Assembly: GCA_017745175.1 (NCBI GenBank)
Contig: JAGHZY010000027.1
Coordinates: 1 to 60,126, forward strand
Origin: Sphingopyxis sp.
GTDB lineage: Bacteria; Pseudomonadota; Alphaproteobacteria; Sphingomonadales; Sphingomonadaceae
Direction of reading: 5' to 3'
DNA: 60,126 nucleotides
Positions 9,125-17,620 of the stretch are shown piece by piece. The first letter of the stretch is position 1. Every line of letters starts with the position of its first letter. The translations under genes and the position numbers were made by a program. The notes under the pieces were generated by a model. It was not told where the DNA came from. It worked only from the letters and a program-made list of their open reading frames with translations, and searched no databases.

Positions 9125-10188
9125 GCGCCGGCCTTTCGTGCAAAATCCCACGCCTTTTGCGCGAGCGGCAGCACGCGTTCGGACATCGCCTTTGCATGGG
9201 CAGACGAGGCGGTGCCGTCGATGACGCGCTTCTTGATCCCCTGCATGATTCCGGCGAGGCGGAAGAAGTTGTACGCGAAATACCAGTTCATGTCGGGCAC
9301 GCCGTCACGGCCGGTGGCCTGGCAATAGCGCGCGACGACCTCGTCGAGTTCGGGAATGCCGAGCGCCCTGCGGTCGAGGTCCATCACCCCCGAGCGCCCG
9401 CCATTCTCGGTGACCCATGCCATCGCGACATAGGTGAAATCGGCGAGCGGGTCGCCGAGCGTCGACAGCTCCCAGTCGAGCACCGCGAGTACCTCCGGCC
9501 GGTCCTTCGCGAAGATCATATTGTCGATGCGATAGTCGCCATGGACGACGCTCGTTCGCGTCTGTTCGGGCAGGGTCGCGGGCAGCCACGCGATCAGCTG
9601 CTCCATCTCGTCCATCGTCTCGGTTTCGGAGAGCTTGTACTGCTTCGTCCAGCGGTCGACCTGCCGCCCGAAATAATTGCCGGGCTTGCCGAAGTCCGAA
9701 AGCCCCGCCGCCTCGACATCGACGCTGTGCAGCGCGGCGAGCGTGTCGATCATCGCGTCATAGGTGGCGCGGCGGTTTTCGGGCGTCGACCCGGGCATCG
9801 ATCCGTCCCAGATCGTGTGGCCGTCGACCATGCCCATCACATAGAACCAGCTTCCGACGACCTCGTCATCGGTGCAAAGCCCGTACTGGCGCGCGACGGG
9901 GAAGCCCATTTTATAGAGGCCTGCCTGCACCTTATACTCGCGGTCGACCGCATGCGCCGAGGGTAGCAGCGGGCCGAAGGGCTTGCGACGCAGCACATAG
10001 TTTCCGGACGGCGCCGAAATCTTGTACGTCGGGTTCGACTGACCGCCGGCGAACTTGCCCTGCGTCAGCGGCCCCTCGAAACCTTCGACATTCGCCTCCA
10101 TCCATTCGGTGAGCTTCGCTTCGTCGAGGACATCGGCGCCTTCGGGCGCGACGGTGCCGCTGAAGGCCTTTTGCGCGTCGAGTGTCAC
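9121..10188 (-). CDS. APH-fold kinase of the ACAD10/11 (LvaA) type
   Basis: 355 residues with an aminoglycoside-phosphotransferase fold: a glycine-containing N-lobe (GGQSNPTYKI, then YVLRRKPFG with the ATP-binding Lys/Arg), the Brenner motif HGDYRIDNMIF near residue 218 and the metal-binding LDWELSTLGDP near residue 237. The RRKPFGPLLPSAHAVDRE segment is typical of the kinase half of ACAD10/11 rather than of antibiotic resistance enzymes. In known relatives this kinase phosphorylates the 4-hydroxyl of a 4-hydroxyacyl-CoA. An ACAD10/11-like dehydrogenase is encoded two genes upstream in the same operon. Overlaps both neighbours by 4 bases. Confidence 0.85.
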   Translation of the reverse strand: MTLDAQKAFSGTVAPEGADVLDEAKLTEWMEANVEGFEGPLTQGKFAGGQSNPTYKISAPSGNYVLRRKPFGPLLPSAHAVDREYKVQAGLYKMGFPVARQYGLCTDDEVVGSWFYVMGMVDGHTIWDGSMPGSTPENRRATYDAMIDTLAALHSVDVEAAGLSDFGKPGNYFGRQVDRWTKQYKLSETETMDEMEQLIAWLPATLPEQTRTSVVHGDYRIDNMIFAKDRPEVLAVLDWELSTLGDPLADFTYVAMAWVTENGGRSGVMDLDRRALGIPELDEVVARYCQATGRDGVPDMNWYFAYNFFRLAGIMQGIKKRVIDGTASSAHAKAMSERVLPLAQKAWDFARKAGA

Positions 10189-11276
10189 TGGTCGAACACG
10201 ATCACCGACCGCGCGGCATCGCCCTTTCGCATCTTGTCGAAGCCCTCGTTGACCTTGGCGAGCGGGATCGTCTCGGCGACGATGCTGTCGAGGTCGAGCA
10301 GCCCGCGCAGGTAGAAATCGACGAGGCGCGGGATATCGACGGGGAAGCGGTTGCCGCCCATGATCGCGCCCTGCAGTTTCTTGCCCGAGAGCAGGTCCAT
10401 TGCGCTCAATCCGACTTTTTCGGTGAGCGGCATCATGCCGAGGATCGTCGCGGTGCCGCCGCGGCGGAGCGACGCGACCGCGAGGCTCGCCGAAGCCGGA
10501 CGCCCGACGGCCTCGATCGCATGATCGACGCCGCCTTTGCTGATCTCCAGGATCTGCTTCGCGGCATCGTCGGACAGCGCATCGACGACGTCGGTGGCGC
10601 CGAGCTTGACCGCCAGCGCGCGCTTTTCGGGAACCGGGTCGGCGGCGATGATGCGCCCCGCGCCCGCGATCTTCGCGGCGTTGATCGTCGCGAGCCCGAC
10701 GCCGCCGCAGCCGACGACCGCGACCGTCTCACCCGGGGTCACCTTGCACGCATTGAAGATCGTGCCCGCGCCGGTCGTCACCGCGCAGCCGATGACCGCG
10801 GCACGGTCGAGCGGCATGTCGGGATCGATCGCGACGCACGCATGCTCGTGGACGAGCATCGTTTCGGCAAAGGCCGAAAGGTTGAGCATCTGGTTGACGA
10901 TGCTGCCGTCGGGGCGTGTGATGCGCGGTGGCTGCCCGGGCGCGCGGCGGGTGTCGCCGCCCATGCACAGCGACATGCGGCCCGAAACGCAGAACTCGCA
11001 ATGGCCGCAGAAGGCCGACAGGCAGGTGACGACCGCGTCGCCGACCTTCACCGTCCGCACTTCGCTGCCGATCGCCTCGACGATGCCCGCGGCTTCGTGG
11101 CCGGGGATCGCGGGAAGGGGATGCGGATAGGCGCCGTCGATGAAATGCAGGTCCGAATGGCAGAGCCCGCACGCGGCGGTGCGGATACGCACCTCGTGCG
11201 GGCCGCAGTCGGCAACGACGACGTCCTCGACGGACAAAGGCTTGCCCGGCTCGATCAGGATCGCGGCTTTGGTCAC
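10185..11276 (-). CDS. Zinc-dependent alcohol dehydrogenase, class III-like
   Basis: 363 residues of the medium-chain dehydrogenase family. Seen are the catalytic zinc site (CGLCHSDLHF near residue 37, then GHEAAGIVEAIG), the structural zinc lobe with four Cys (CLSAFCGHCEFCVSGRMSLC, residues ~89-108), and the NAD-binding VVGCGGVGLATI near residue 190. It oxidises an alcohol or hemithioacetal to the aldehyde level. It lies between the ACAD10/11-like gene and the kinase gene, with a 4-base overlap to the latter, which points to oxidation of an alcohol substrate feeding the pathway. The actual alcohol cannot be read from sequence. Confidence 0.9.
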   Translation of the reverse strand: MTKAAILIEPGKPLSVEDVVVADCGPHEVRIRTAACGLCHSDLHFIDGAYPHPLPAIPGHEAAGIVEAIGSEVRTVKVGDAVVTCLSAFCGHCEFCVSGRMSLCMGGDTRRAPGQPPRITRPDGSIVNQMLNLSAFAETMLVHEHACVAIDPDMPLDRAAVIGCAVTTGAGTIFNACKVTPGETVAVVGCGGVGLATINAAKIAGAGRIIAADPVPEKRALAVKLGATDVVDALSDDAAKQILEISKGGVDHAIEAVGRPASASLAVASLRRGGTATILGMMPLTEKVGLSAMDLLSGKKLQGAIMGGNRFPVDIPRLVDFYLRGLLDLDSIVAETIPLAKVNEGFDKMRKGDAARSVIVFDQ

Positions 11277-11297
11277 ACTATCTCTCCGGTTCTGGTT

Positions 11298-12587
11298 TTA
11301 ACGCGAAACGCCGATGTCGCCCGACGAGAAGCCCGGCTCGCTCGCCTCGCTATGCTTGGCGAATTCGATCCGCGCGATCGCGCGTTCGTGGACCTCGTCG
11401 GGACCGTCGGCCAGCCGCAGCGTGCGCTGGTGCGCATAGGCCTTGGCGAGCCCGAAATCTTCGGACACGCCGGCGCCGCCATGCGCCTGGATCGCATCGT
11501 CGATGATCTTCAGCGCCATGTTCGGCGCCTGCACCTTGATCATCGCAATCTCGGCGGCGGCGGTCTTGTTGCCGACCTTGTCCATCATGTCGGCGGCCTT
11601 GAGGCAGAGCAGGCGCGTCATCTCGATATCGATGCGCGCGCGCGCAAGGCGATGTTCCCAGATGCTGTATTCGGCGACCTTCTTGCCGAACGCGACGCGC
11701 GACTGGAGGCGCTTCGCCATCTTGGCGATCGCTTCTTCCGCCACGCCGATCGTACGCATGCAGTGATGGATGCGCCCCGGCCCGAGGCGCCCCTGCGCGA
11801 TCTCGAAACCGCGGCCCTCGCCGAGCAGCATCGCTTCCTCGGCGTTGACGCGCACGTCCTTCAGCTCGATTTCCATATGGCCGTGCGGCGCATCGTCATA
11901 GCCGAAGACGGGCAGGTGGCGCAGAATGTTCACGCCGGGAGCGTCGAGCGGCATCAGCACCATCGACTGCTGCGCGTGGCGCTTCGCGGCAAAGTCGGTC
12001 TTGCCCATCACGATCGCGACCTCGCAGCGCGGATCGCCCGCGCCCGACGACCACCATTTGCGGCCGTTGATGACATAGTCGCCGCCGTCGCGCTCGATGC
12101 GCGTCTCGATGTTCGTCGCGTCGGACGAGGCGACGCGCGGCTCGGTCATCAGGAACGCCGAACGGATCTCGCCATTCATCAGCCGGCCAAGATATTTGTC
12201 CTTCTGCGCGCGCGTCCCGTAACGGTGGAACACCTCCATATTGCCGGTGTCGGGCGCCGAGCAGTTAAACACCTCGCTCGCAAAGCCGACGCGGCCCATT
12301 TCCTCGGCGCACAGCGCATATTCGAGGTTGGTGAGCCCCGGCCCCTCGAACTCGAACGTCTCGTCGACATGATGATGCGCGGCGCTGCGCGGCGGCATGA
12401 ACAGGTTCCAGATGCCGGCCTCTTTCGCCTCGGCCTTCAGGTCCTCGACGATCTGGATCACCTTCCAGCGATCACCGGCCTTGTCCTGCTCTTCATAGGT
12501 CGGAACGGCGGGGCGAACCTTGCGCTCGATGAAGTCGCGCACCCGGTCGCGCCAATAGACCTGCCGGTCGGTGAGATCGAAATCCAT
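11298..12587 (-). CDS. Acyl-CoA dehydrogenase of the ACAD10/11 type
   Basis: 429 residues from ATG 12587 (MDFDLTDRQ); the upstream in-frame extension is discarded because it covers an operator-like palindrome. Signatures of the ACAD10/11 group are the stretches [38 protein letters not shown] and [12 protein letters not shown]. Near the C-terminus LADGPDEVH has Asp where ordinary acyl-CoA dehydrogenases have the catalytic Glu of EGT. In vertebrates this domain is fused to a kinase domain; here the kinase is a separate gene (9121-10188). Together they would convert a 4-hydroxyacyl-CoA through a 4-phosphoacyl-CoA to an enoyl-CoA. The family role is established; its use here is inferred. Confidence 0.88.
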   Translation of the reverse strand: MDFDLTDRQVYWRDRVRDFIERKVRPAVPTYEEQDKAGDRWKVIQIVEDLKAEAKEAGIWNLFMPPRSAAHHHVDETFEFEGPGLTNLEYALCAEEMGRVGFASEVFNCSAPDTGNMEVFHRYGTRAQKDKYLGRLMNGEIRSAFLMTEPRVASSDATNIETRIERDGGDYVINGRKWWSSGAGDPRCEVAIVMGKTDFAAKRHAQQSMVLMPLDAPGVNILRHLPVFGYDDAPHGHMEIELKDVRVNAEEAMLLGEGRGFEIAQGRLGPGRIHHCMRTIGVAEEAIAKMAKRLQSRVAFGKKVAEYSIWEHRLARARIDIEMTRLLCLKAADMMDKVGNKTAAAEIAMIKVQAPNMALKIIDDAIQAHGGAGVSEDFGLAKAYAHQRTLRLADGPDEVHERAIARIEFAKHSEASEPGFSSGDIGVSR

Positions 12588-12602
12588 CTCCGCATCCTTC
12601 CC

Positions 12603-12618
12603 TTTACGTTCACGTAAA
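12603..12618. promoter_or_regulatory. Inverted-repeat operator before the ACAD10/11-like gene
   Basis: TTTACGT-TC-ACGTAAA is a perfect 7+7 inverted repeat with a 2-base spacer, 15 bases upstream of the start at 12587 and in a 110-base gap inside the operon. A similar dyad lies at 15121-15136. The pattern recalls sites of MerR-family regulators of acyl-CoA catabolism such as LiuR; no regulator gene is in the window. Confidence 0.6.
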
Positions 12619-12697
12619 CCTTTGGACCGATTCGCGGGGCTTGCCAAGGGCCCGCGATCCGAAAATTACATCATCCCGCCGTACCGCGACACGACCG

Positions 12698-14155
12698 TTA
12701 CGGATGCGGCCTGGCGGCTTCGGCGGCAAGGGCCATGGCTGCCACGCGCGCCTCATGATCGGCGCGAGAGATCGGGAACCGCGAAACGAACCAGATGCTG
12801 GCGATGGCGAAGGCGACGAAAACGTAAAGGAAATAAACCGTCAGATTGTCGAGGATCGACTGATCGACCTGTCCGGGTTTCGCCTGCGCCGGAAAATTCG
12901 CGGCGCCGATGATCTGTCCCGTCAGGAACAGGCCGACGCCGGTCGCGCATTTCTGGACGAAGAAATAGGCCGAAAAGAAAATGCCTTCGGATCGCTCGCC
13001 CGTCTTTTCCTGCGACGCCTCGACGATGTCCGACGCCATCGACTGCGCGAGCATCATCGACGCGACCGAAAAGGCGTTCGAAATCGTGATCAGCGTGAAC
13101 AGCGTCGGGATCAGGGCCGAATCGCCGTTCGCGGGGAACAGGCCGGCGAAGCGCAACAGATAGGGTGACGCGCCGAAGCCCAGCGCCAGCACGCCCGCCG
13201 CGACCGCTCCCGTTCGCTTTTCCATGCGCTTCTGCAGCAGCCCGACGACAAGGAAAGCGCCGACGACGCCGACGAACAGCGTCGCCGAATAGGCGATGAA
13301 ACCGGCCTGCGGCATTTCCCAATAATAGGTGAGCAGATAAGCGGTGATCGAAAAGGTGAGGCCCTGGTTCACGAAAGCGAAGACCGAGCTGGCGAGCAGG
13401 ATGAGAAAGGCCCTGTTCGACAGGATGCCGCCGATCTTGCGCAGCGTCGGGCCGAGCGGAAGGTGCGTCGGCGCCGCCGGGTCCGGGTGGGCGAGGCGCC
13501 GGTGGGTCGTCCATGCCGATGCGCTCGTTGCGAGGATCATCAGCACCGCGCCGGTCCAGCCATAGAGTTGATAGCCGTCGAGATTGAGCTGGCCGACGGG
13601 ATATTTCGCGCTCGGAACGAGGAAGAAGCCGAAAGCCAGCGTCAGCATGACCAGACCGCCGGCCCATCCGAAGACAAAGCGCCAGCGGGTGAGCGAGGTG
13701 CGTTCGTCATAGTCGCTCGTGAGCGCCGGGACGACCGAGAGCGCGGGAATTTCGTAACAGGACACCGCAGCGCGCATCAGGAAAGCGAAGAGCAGCAGAT
13801 AACCATAGAGCCATTGCTGATCGAGCGCGGGCGGGTGCCACAGCATGATCCAGGCAAAGGCCATCGGCAGGATCGATCCGTACATCCACGGATGTCGCTT
13901 GCCCCACCGGCCATGCGTCTTGTCGCTCCAGTAACCGACCATGGGGTCGATGATCGCGTCCATGAACAGCGCCATCAGCAGAATCAGGCCGACGATCCGG
14001 GCGTCGAGACCGAGGACCTGATTGTAGAGAAGCATGAGGAGCGTGGAGAAGCCATTGTCCTTCACGCCATAGGCGATCGAGCCGAACCCGTTGCCCAGCT
14101 TGATCCGCAGCGGCAGCTTTTCCGACGGCGGCAGCGCGCCCGTCGCGATGCTCAC
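12698..14155 (-). CDS. GPH/MelB-type sodium symporter of the MFS superfamily
   Basis: 485 residues with about twelve hydrophobic segments. The N-terminus carries GVKDNGFSTLLMLLYN and then FMDAIIDPMVGYWSDKTHGRWGKRHPWM, the acidic and DPxxGxxSD pattern of the glycoside-pentoside-hexuronide family, which couples sugar or related solute uptake to cations. In sphingomonads relatives sit beside degradation genes for many compounds, so the substrate may be the acid, sterol or glycoside used by this operon. The start overlaps the upstream SDR stop (ATGA). Substrate unknown. Confidence 0.87.
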   Translation of the reverse strand: MSIATGALPPSEKLPLRIKLGNGFGSIAYGVKDNGFSTLLMLLYNQVLGLDARIVGLILLMALFMDAIIDPMVGYWSDKTHGRWGKRHPWMYGSILPMAFAWIMLWHPPALDQQWLYGYLLLFAFLMRAAVSCYEIPALSVVPALTSDYDERTSLTRWRFVFGWAGGLVMLTLAFGFFLVPSAKYPVGQLNLDGYQLYGWTGAVLMILATSASAWTTHRRLAHPDPAAPTHLPLGPTLRKIGGILSNRAFLILLASSVFAFVNQGLTFSITAYLLTYYWEMPQAGFIAYSATLFVGVVGAFLVVGLLQKRMEKRTGAVAAGVLALGFGASPYLLRFAGLFPANGDSALIPTLFTLITISNAFSVASMMLAQSMASDIVEASQEKTGERSEGIFFSAYFFVQKCATGVGLFLTGQIIGAANFPAQAKPGQVDQSILDNLTVYFLYVFVAFAIASIWFVSRFPISRADHEARVAAMALAAEAARPHP

Positions 14156-15009
14156 GCGTCGGCCCCGGCCTTCGCGGCCTCCTCCATGGCAACGAGCGCG
14201 TCGAACAGTCCGGGGGCTTCGGGATCCCAGGCGTGGCGCTGGCCGATGGTCAGCCCGCCGTCGACCAGCATATGCGTGCCGGTCATGAACGAGCTTTCCT
14301 CGCTCGCCAGATAAGCGACCGCATTGGCGATATCCTCGGGCTGACCGCCGCGCGCGACGGGCTGCGCGGCCTCGCTCATTCCCGCGATGATCGCTTTCGC
14401 CTGATCCTTGTGTTCGTCGGGCACGTCGAGCGACGAGGTGAAGATATTGGTGTTGATGAAGCCCGGGCAGATCGCGTTGACGCGGATGCCGTAGCGCGCA
14501 AGGTCGGTCGCCGCGACCTTCGACAGGTGAAGCACGCCCGCCTTCGCGACCGCATAGGCGATCGGGGAATAGCCCGCGCCGAGCGCTGCGACGCTCGCGG
14601 TGTTGACAATCGACGCACCCTTGCGGCCCTTCATGTGCGGCGCGGCGTAACGAATGCCCATCGCCACCGATTTGAGGACGAGGTCCATCGTCCGGTCCCA
14701 GCCTTCGGGGCTGATCTCGTCGATCGGGGCGCGGTCGCCGCCTGCGGCGGCATTGTTGAACACGATGTCGATCCCGCCCGCCTTCGCGGCGGCTGCGTTC
14801 ATCAGCGCCTCGATATCGGCGGGTTTCGTGACGTCGCAGCGAACGAAGTCGATCTTGCCGTTCGACTGTTCGGCGAGTGCCTGTCCACCCGCCTCGTCGA
14901 TGTCGGCGGCGAAGACATGTGCGCCTTCGCCCGCGAGTTTCAGAACCGCTGCCTTGCCGATGCCCGATGCCGCGCCGGTGACGACGGCGACCTTGCCTGC
15001 GAATCGCAT
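14152..15009 (-). CDS. Short-chain dehydrogenase/reductase (SDR), first gene of the leftward operon
   Basis: 285 residues from ATG 15009; the longer open frame extends across the divergent promoter and is not used. SDR motifs: TGAASGIG near residue 12, NNAAA near residue 89, VNTASVAA with the catalytic Ser, and YAVAK with Tyr and Lys. A C-terminal extension (HAWDPEAPGLFDALVAM) of about 25 residues goes beyond the usual SDR end. It is encoded directly downstream of a promoter region with several GCGTCAA half-sites. It would act on a hydroxyl or keto group with NAD(P); the substrate is unknown. Confidence 0.88.
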   Translation of the reverse strand: MRFAGKVAVVTGAASGIGKAAVLKLAGEGAHVFAADIDEAGGQALAEQSNGKIDFVRCDVTKPADIEALMNAAAAKAGGIDIVFNNAAAGGDRAPIDEISPEGWDRTMDLVLKSVAMGIRYAAPHMKGRKGASIVNTASVAALGAGYSPIAYAVAKAGVLHLSKVAATDLARYGIRVNAICPGFINTNIFTSSLDVPDEHKDQAKAIIAGMSEAAQPVARGGQPEDIANAVAYLASEESSFMTGTHMLVDGGLTIGQRHAWDPEAPGLFDALVAMEEAAKAGADA

Positions 15010-15047
15010 GAACCCATTCTCCCGTTTTCTTTTGCCACTTAGCTTAG

Positions 15048-15136
15048 GCGTCAAAGGTGACGCGTCAACGGCAGTCAATCCGACGCTACGGCGCCGTAAC
15101 GGCAGGTCGGCGTGTCCAAGTTGACGCTTGCGTAAA
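15048..15136. promoter_or_regulatory. Divergent promoter region with repeated TTGACGC/GCGTCAA half-sites
   Basis: Between the divergent starts at 15009 and 15183 lie GCGTCAA at 15048-15054, the palindrome TGACGCGTCA at 15058-15067, and the dyad TTGACGC-TT-GCGTAAA at 15121-15136 (one mismatch). The dyad has the same geometry as the site at 12603-12618, which suggests that one regulator controls both operons. Promoter -10/-35 boxes were not assigned. Confidence 0.5.
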
Positions 15137-15182
15137 GTAGCGAAGCGGACGTAGATTTGGAGGCAGAAGAGGAGCCAAATGG

Positions 15183-16364
15183 ATGAGCGAACTGGACGCA
15201 TTCCGCGCCGAGGTGCGCGAATGGCTGGAGGCGAACTGCCCCGCCGAAATGCGCGAGCCCGTGCGAGACGAAGGGGACGTCTGCTGGGGCGGCCGCAACT
15301 GGGTGTTCAAGAATGACGCCCAGAAGCAATGGCTCGAAGCGTGCGTGGCGAAGGGCTACACCGTGCCCGACTGGCCCAGGCCCTATGGCGGTGCGGGCCT
15401 CACGCCCGAGCAGACCAAGGTCCTCAAACAGGAAATGAAGCGCATCCATGCGCGCTCGCCGCTCGACAGCTTCGGCATCTGGATGCTCGGCCCCGCGCTG
15501 CTGCAATTCGGCACCGAGGAGCAGAAGGTTCATTATCTGAACCCGATCGCGCGCGGCGAAATCCGCTGGTGCCAGGGCTATTCCGAACCCGGTTCGGGCA
15601 GCGACCTCGTCTCCTTGCAGACCTTTGGCGAAGACAAGGGCGATCACTGGGTCGTCAACGGCTCGAAGATCTGGACGAGCTACGCCGACAAGGCCGACTG
15701 GATCTTCTGCCTCGTCCGCACCGACAAGGCGAACAAATATCAGGGCATCACCTTCATGCTCTTCGACATGGCGAGCAAGGGCGTCACCACCAAGCCGATC
15801 CTGCTGATCAGCGGCAACTCGCCCTTCTGCGAAACCTTCTTCGACGATGTCGAAGTGCCCAAGACGCAGTTCATCGGCGAGATCAACCGCGGCTGGGATG
15901 TCGCCAAATATCTGCTTGGTCACGAACGCGAGATGATCTCGGGCGGCGGCGCGGGCGGCGATATGGTCAGCATCGGCGGTGCCTTTGCCAAGGCGTTCGG
16001 CAAGAATGCCGCGGGCGAACTCGACGACCCGATCCTGCGCGCCGAAATGGCGGCGTTCGACGTCGACGTCTTCGCCTATCGTGCGATGGGCGAGCGTTTC
16101 ATGGACATGTGGAAGACCGGCCGCGCGCACCCCGCATCATCGAACATGATGAAATATGTCGGCACCGAGCTCAACAAGCGCCGCCACGAGCTGGTGATGT
16201 CGGGCGGCGGCAGCGAAGCGCTCGAATGGGACAGCGAAGAGACCAAGGGCGGCGCGCGCGCGCGTGGCTGGCTGCGCACCAAGGCCAATTCGATCGAAGG
16301 CGGTACCAGCGAAGTCATGCTCAACGTCATCGCCAAGCGTATCCTCGACCTGCCCGGAGCCTGA
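15183..16364 (+). CDS. Acyl-CoA dehydrogenase, catalytic subunit of a likely heteromeric pair
   Basis: 393 residues. Motifs include YSEPGSGSDLVSLQT (flavin/substrate loop, residues ~135-150), WTSYADKADW and, at the C-terminus, SIEGGTSEVMLNVIAKRIL, with the catalytic Glu in EGGTSE. This form is common in the heterotetrameric dehydrogenases known from steroid side-chain breakdown, in which two different subunits share active sites. The next gene starts 3 bases later and encodes a second acyl-CoA dehydrogenase without that Glu. The start codon ATG 15183 follows GAGGAG at about 15169. The substrate may be large or ring-bearing; this is inference. Confidence 0.9.
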   Translation: MSELDAFRAEVREWLEANCPAEMREPVRDEGDVCWGGRNWVFKNDAQKQWLEACVAKGYTVPDWPRPYGGAGLTPEQTKVLKQEMKRIHARSPLDSFGIWMLGPALLQFGTEEQKVHYLNPIARGEIRWCQGYSEPGSGSDLVSLQTFGEDKGDHWVVNGSKIWTSYADKADWIFCLVRTDKANKYQGITFMLFDMASKGVTTKPILLISGNSPFCETFFDDVEVPKTQFIGEINRGWDVAKYLLGHEREMISGGGAGGDMVSIGGAFAKAFGKNAAGELDDPILRAEMAAFDVDVFAYRAMGERFMDMWKTGRAHPASSNMMKYVGTELNKRRHELVMSGGGSEALEWDSEETKGGARARGWLRTKANSIEGGTSEVMLNVIAKRILDLPGA

Positions 16365-16367
16365 CCC

Positions 16368-17486
16368 ATGCCCTTGTATCACAATGACGACCAGGCGATG
16401 CTCAAGGACAGCGTCGCGCCCTTCGTGGCCGAACAGGCGCCGGTGTCGCACTTGCGCAAGCTGCGCGACAGCGCCGACGCGACCGGCTTTTCGCGCGACC
16501 TCTGGGCGCAGTTCACCGAAATGGGGTTGCCCGGCATGCTCGTTCCCGAGGAACATGGCGGGCTCGGCATGGGGCATATGGAGGCGGGCATCGTGCTCGA
16601 GGAAATCGGCCGCAACCTGACCCCGTCGCCCTTCCTGTCGACCAGTGTCGGTGCGGTCGCGGCGCTGGCCAAGGCGGGCGGCACGCAGGCGGGCCGCTGG
16701 CTCCCCGCGATCGCATCGGGTGAGGCGATCGTCGCGCTCGCGATCGACGAGGGCGCCAAACACCGCCCCGACCGCATCGCGACCACCGCGACGCGCGCCG
16801 GCAACGGCTTCCGTCTCGACGGCAAGAAGAGCTTCGTGCTCCACGGCCATGTCGCCGACATGAGCATCGTTGCGGCGAAGACCGACGGCGGCATTACCCT
16901 GTTCGCGGTGCCCAAGGATGCGAACGGCCTGACCGCCGACTCGCGCCGCCTCGTCGACTCCAGCCTCGCGAGCCACGTAACGCTCGACGGCGTCGAGGTC
17001 GACGCCGACGCGGTGATCGGCGAAGTCGATGCCGGCGGCGACATTCTCGACGCGCTGCTTGCAGCCACCCGCACCGGTGCCGCCGCCGAAATGGTCGGTG
17101 TCGGGCAGGGCGCGATGGACATGACGGTCAATTATCTCAAGGAACGCAAGCAGTTCGGCAAGCTGATCGGCGAGTTCCAGGGCCTCCAGCACCGCGCCGC
17201 ACATCTCTATGGCGAGATGGAAGTCGCGCGCGCCACGGTGATGAAGGCGCAGCAATTGCTCGACGAGGGCAGCGAGGGCGCGAAACTGATGGTCTCGGTC
17301 GCGAAGGCCAAGGCCGGCCGCGCCGCGAACCTCGCGGTGCGCGAGGGCGTGCAGATGCACGGCGGCATCGGCATGACCGACGAATATGACATCGGCCTCT
17401 ATATGAAGCGCGACCGTGCTTTGGCGGAATATATGGGCGATGTGCATTACCACATCGACCAGGTCGCCCGGATGAACGGGTACTGA
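16368..17486 (+). CDS. Acyl-CoA dehydrogenase, probable non-catalytic partner subunit
   Basis: 372 residues with an acyl-CoA dehydrogenase fold: VPEEHGGLGMGHMEAG near residues 55-70, a degenerate middle domain, and the C-terminal helical domain with ERKQFGKLIGEFQGLQ and MHGGIGMTDEYDIGLYMKR. Where active enzymes have EGT, this one reads ALAEYMGDVHYH, so the usual catalytic Glu is absent. Paired with the gene 3 bases upstream, it fits the beta subunit of an alpha2-beta2 dehydrogenase. It could instead have an unusual base position on its own; the missing Glu favours the first reading. Confidence 0.9.
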   Translation: MPLYHNDDQAMLKDSVAPFVAEQAPVSHLRKLRDSADATGFSRDLWAQFTEMGLPGMLVPEEHGGLGMGHMEAGIVLEEIGRNLTPSPFLSTSVGAVAALAKAGGTQAGRWLPAIASGEAIVALAIDEGAKHRPDRIATTATRAGNGFRLDGKKSFVLHGHVADMSIVAAKTDGGITLFAVPKDANGLTADSRRLVDSSLASHVTLDGVEVDADAVIGEVDAGGDILDALLAATRTGAAAEMVGVGQGAMDMTVNYLKERKQFGKLIGEFQGLQHRAAHLYGEMEVARATVMKAQQLLDEGSEGAKLMVSVAKAKAGRAANLAVREGVQMHGGIGMTDEYDIGLYMKRDRALAEYMGDVHYHIDQVARMNGY

Positions 17487-17490
17487 TTTC

Positions 17491-17602
17491 ACCCCTCCCG
17501 CTTGCGGGAGGGGCAGCGAGACTTGCGAACTTGTTCGCCAGTCGCAGCGGGGAGGGCGTCGAAAGCCCACATGCCCCACCCCAACCCTCCATTGAAAGGG
17601 AG
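17491..17602. repeat. Palindrome-rich intergenic repeat (family D)
   Basis: Begins with a perfect 10-base-pair hairpin, CCCCTCCCGC-TT-GCGGGAGGGG in two arms at 17493-17502 and 17505-17514, then holds GCGAACTTGTTCGC and a block rich in CCACCCC/CCCTCC. Only one copy is present in the window, but the composition is typical of dispersed elements in sphingomonads. It has no T-run, so it is not a clear terminator. Confidence 0.5.
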
Positions 17603-17620
17603 GGAGAAAAGGATGAGACA

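Noticed and set aside
10182..12617. 811-codon plus-strand frame opposite the alcohol dehydrogenase and ACAD10/11-like genes, and similar frames at 6327-8606, 4330-6384, 44608-46641 and 47893-50220
   Set aside because: Each is antisense to recognisable enzymes and has the unnatural Arg/Asp/Gly-rich composition of a shadow frame.
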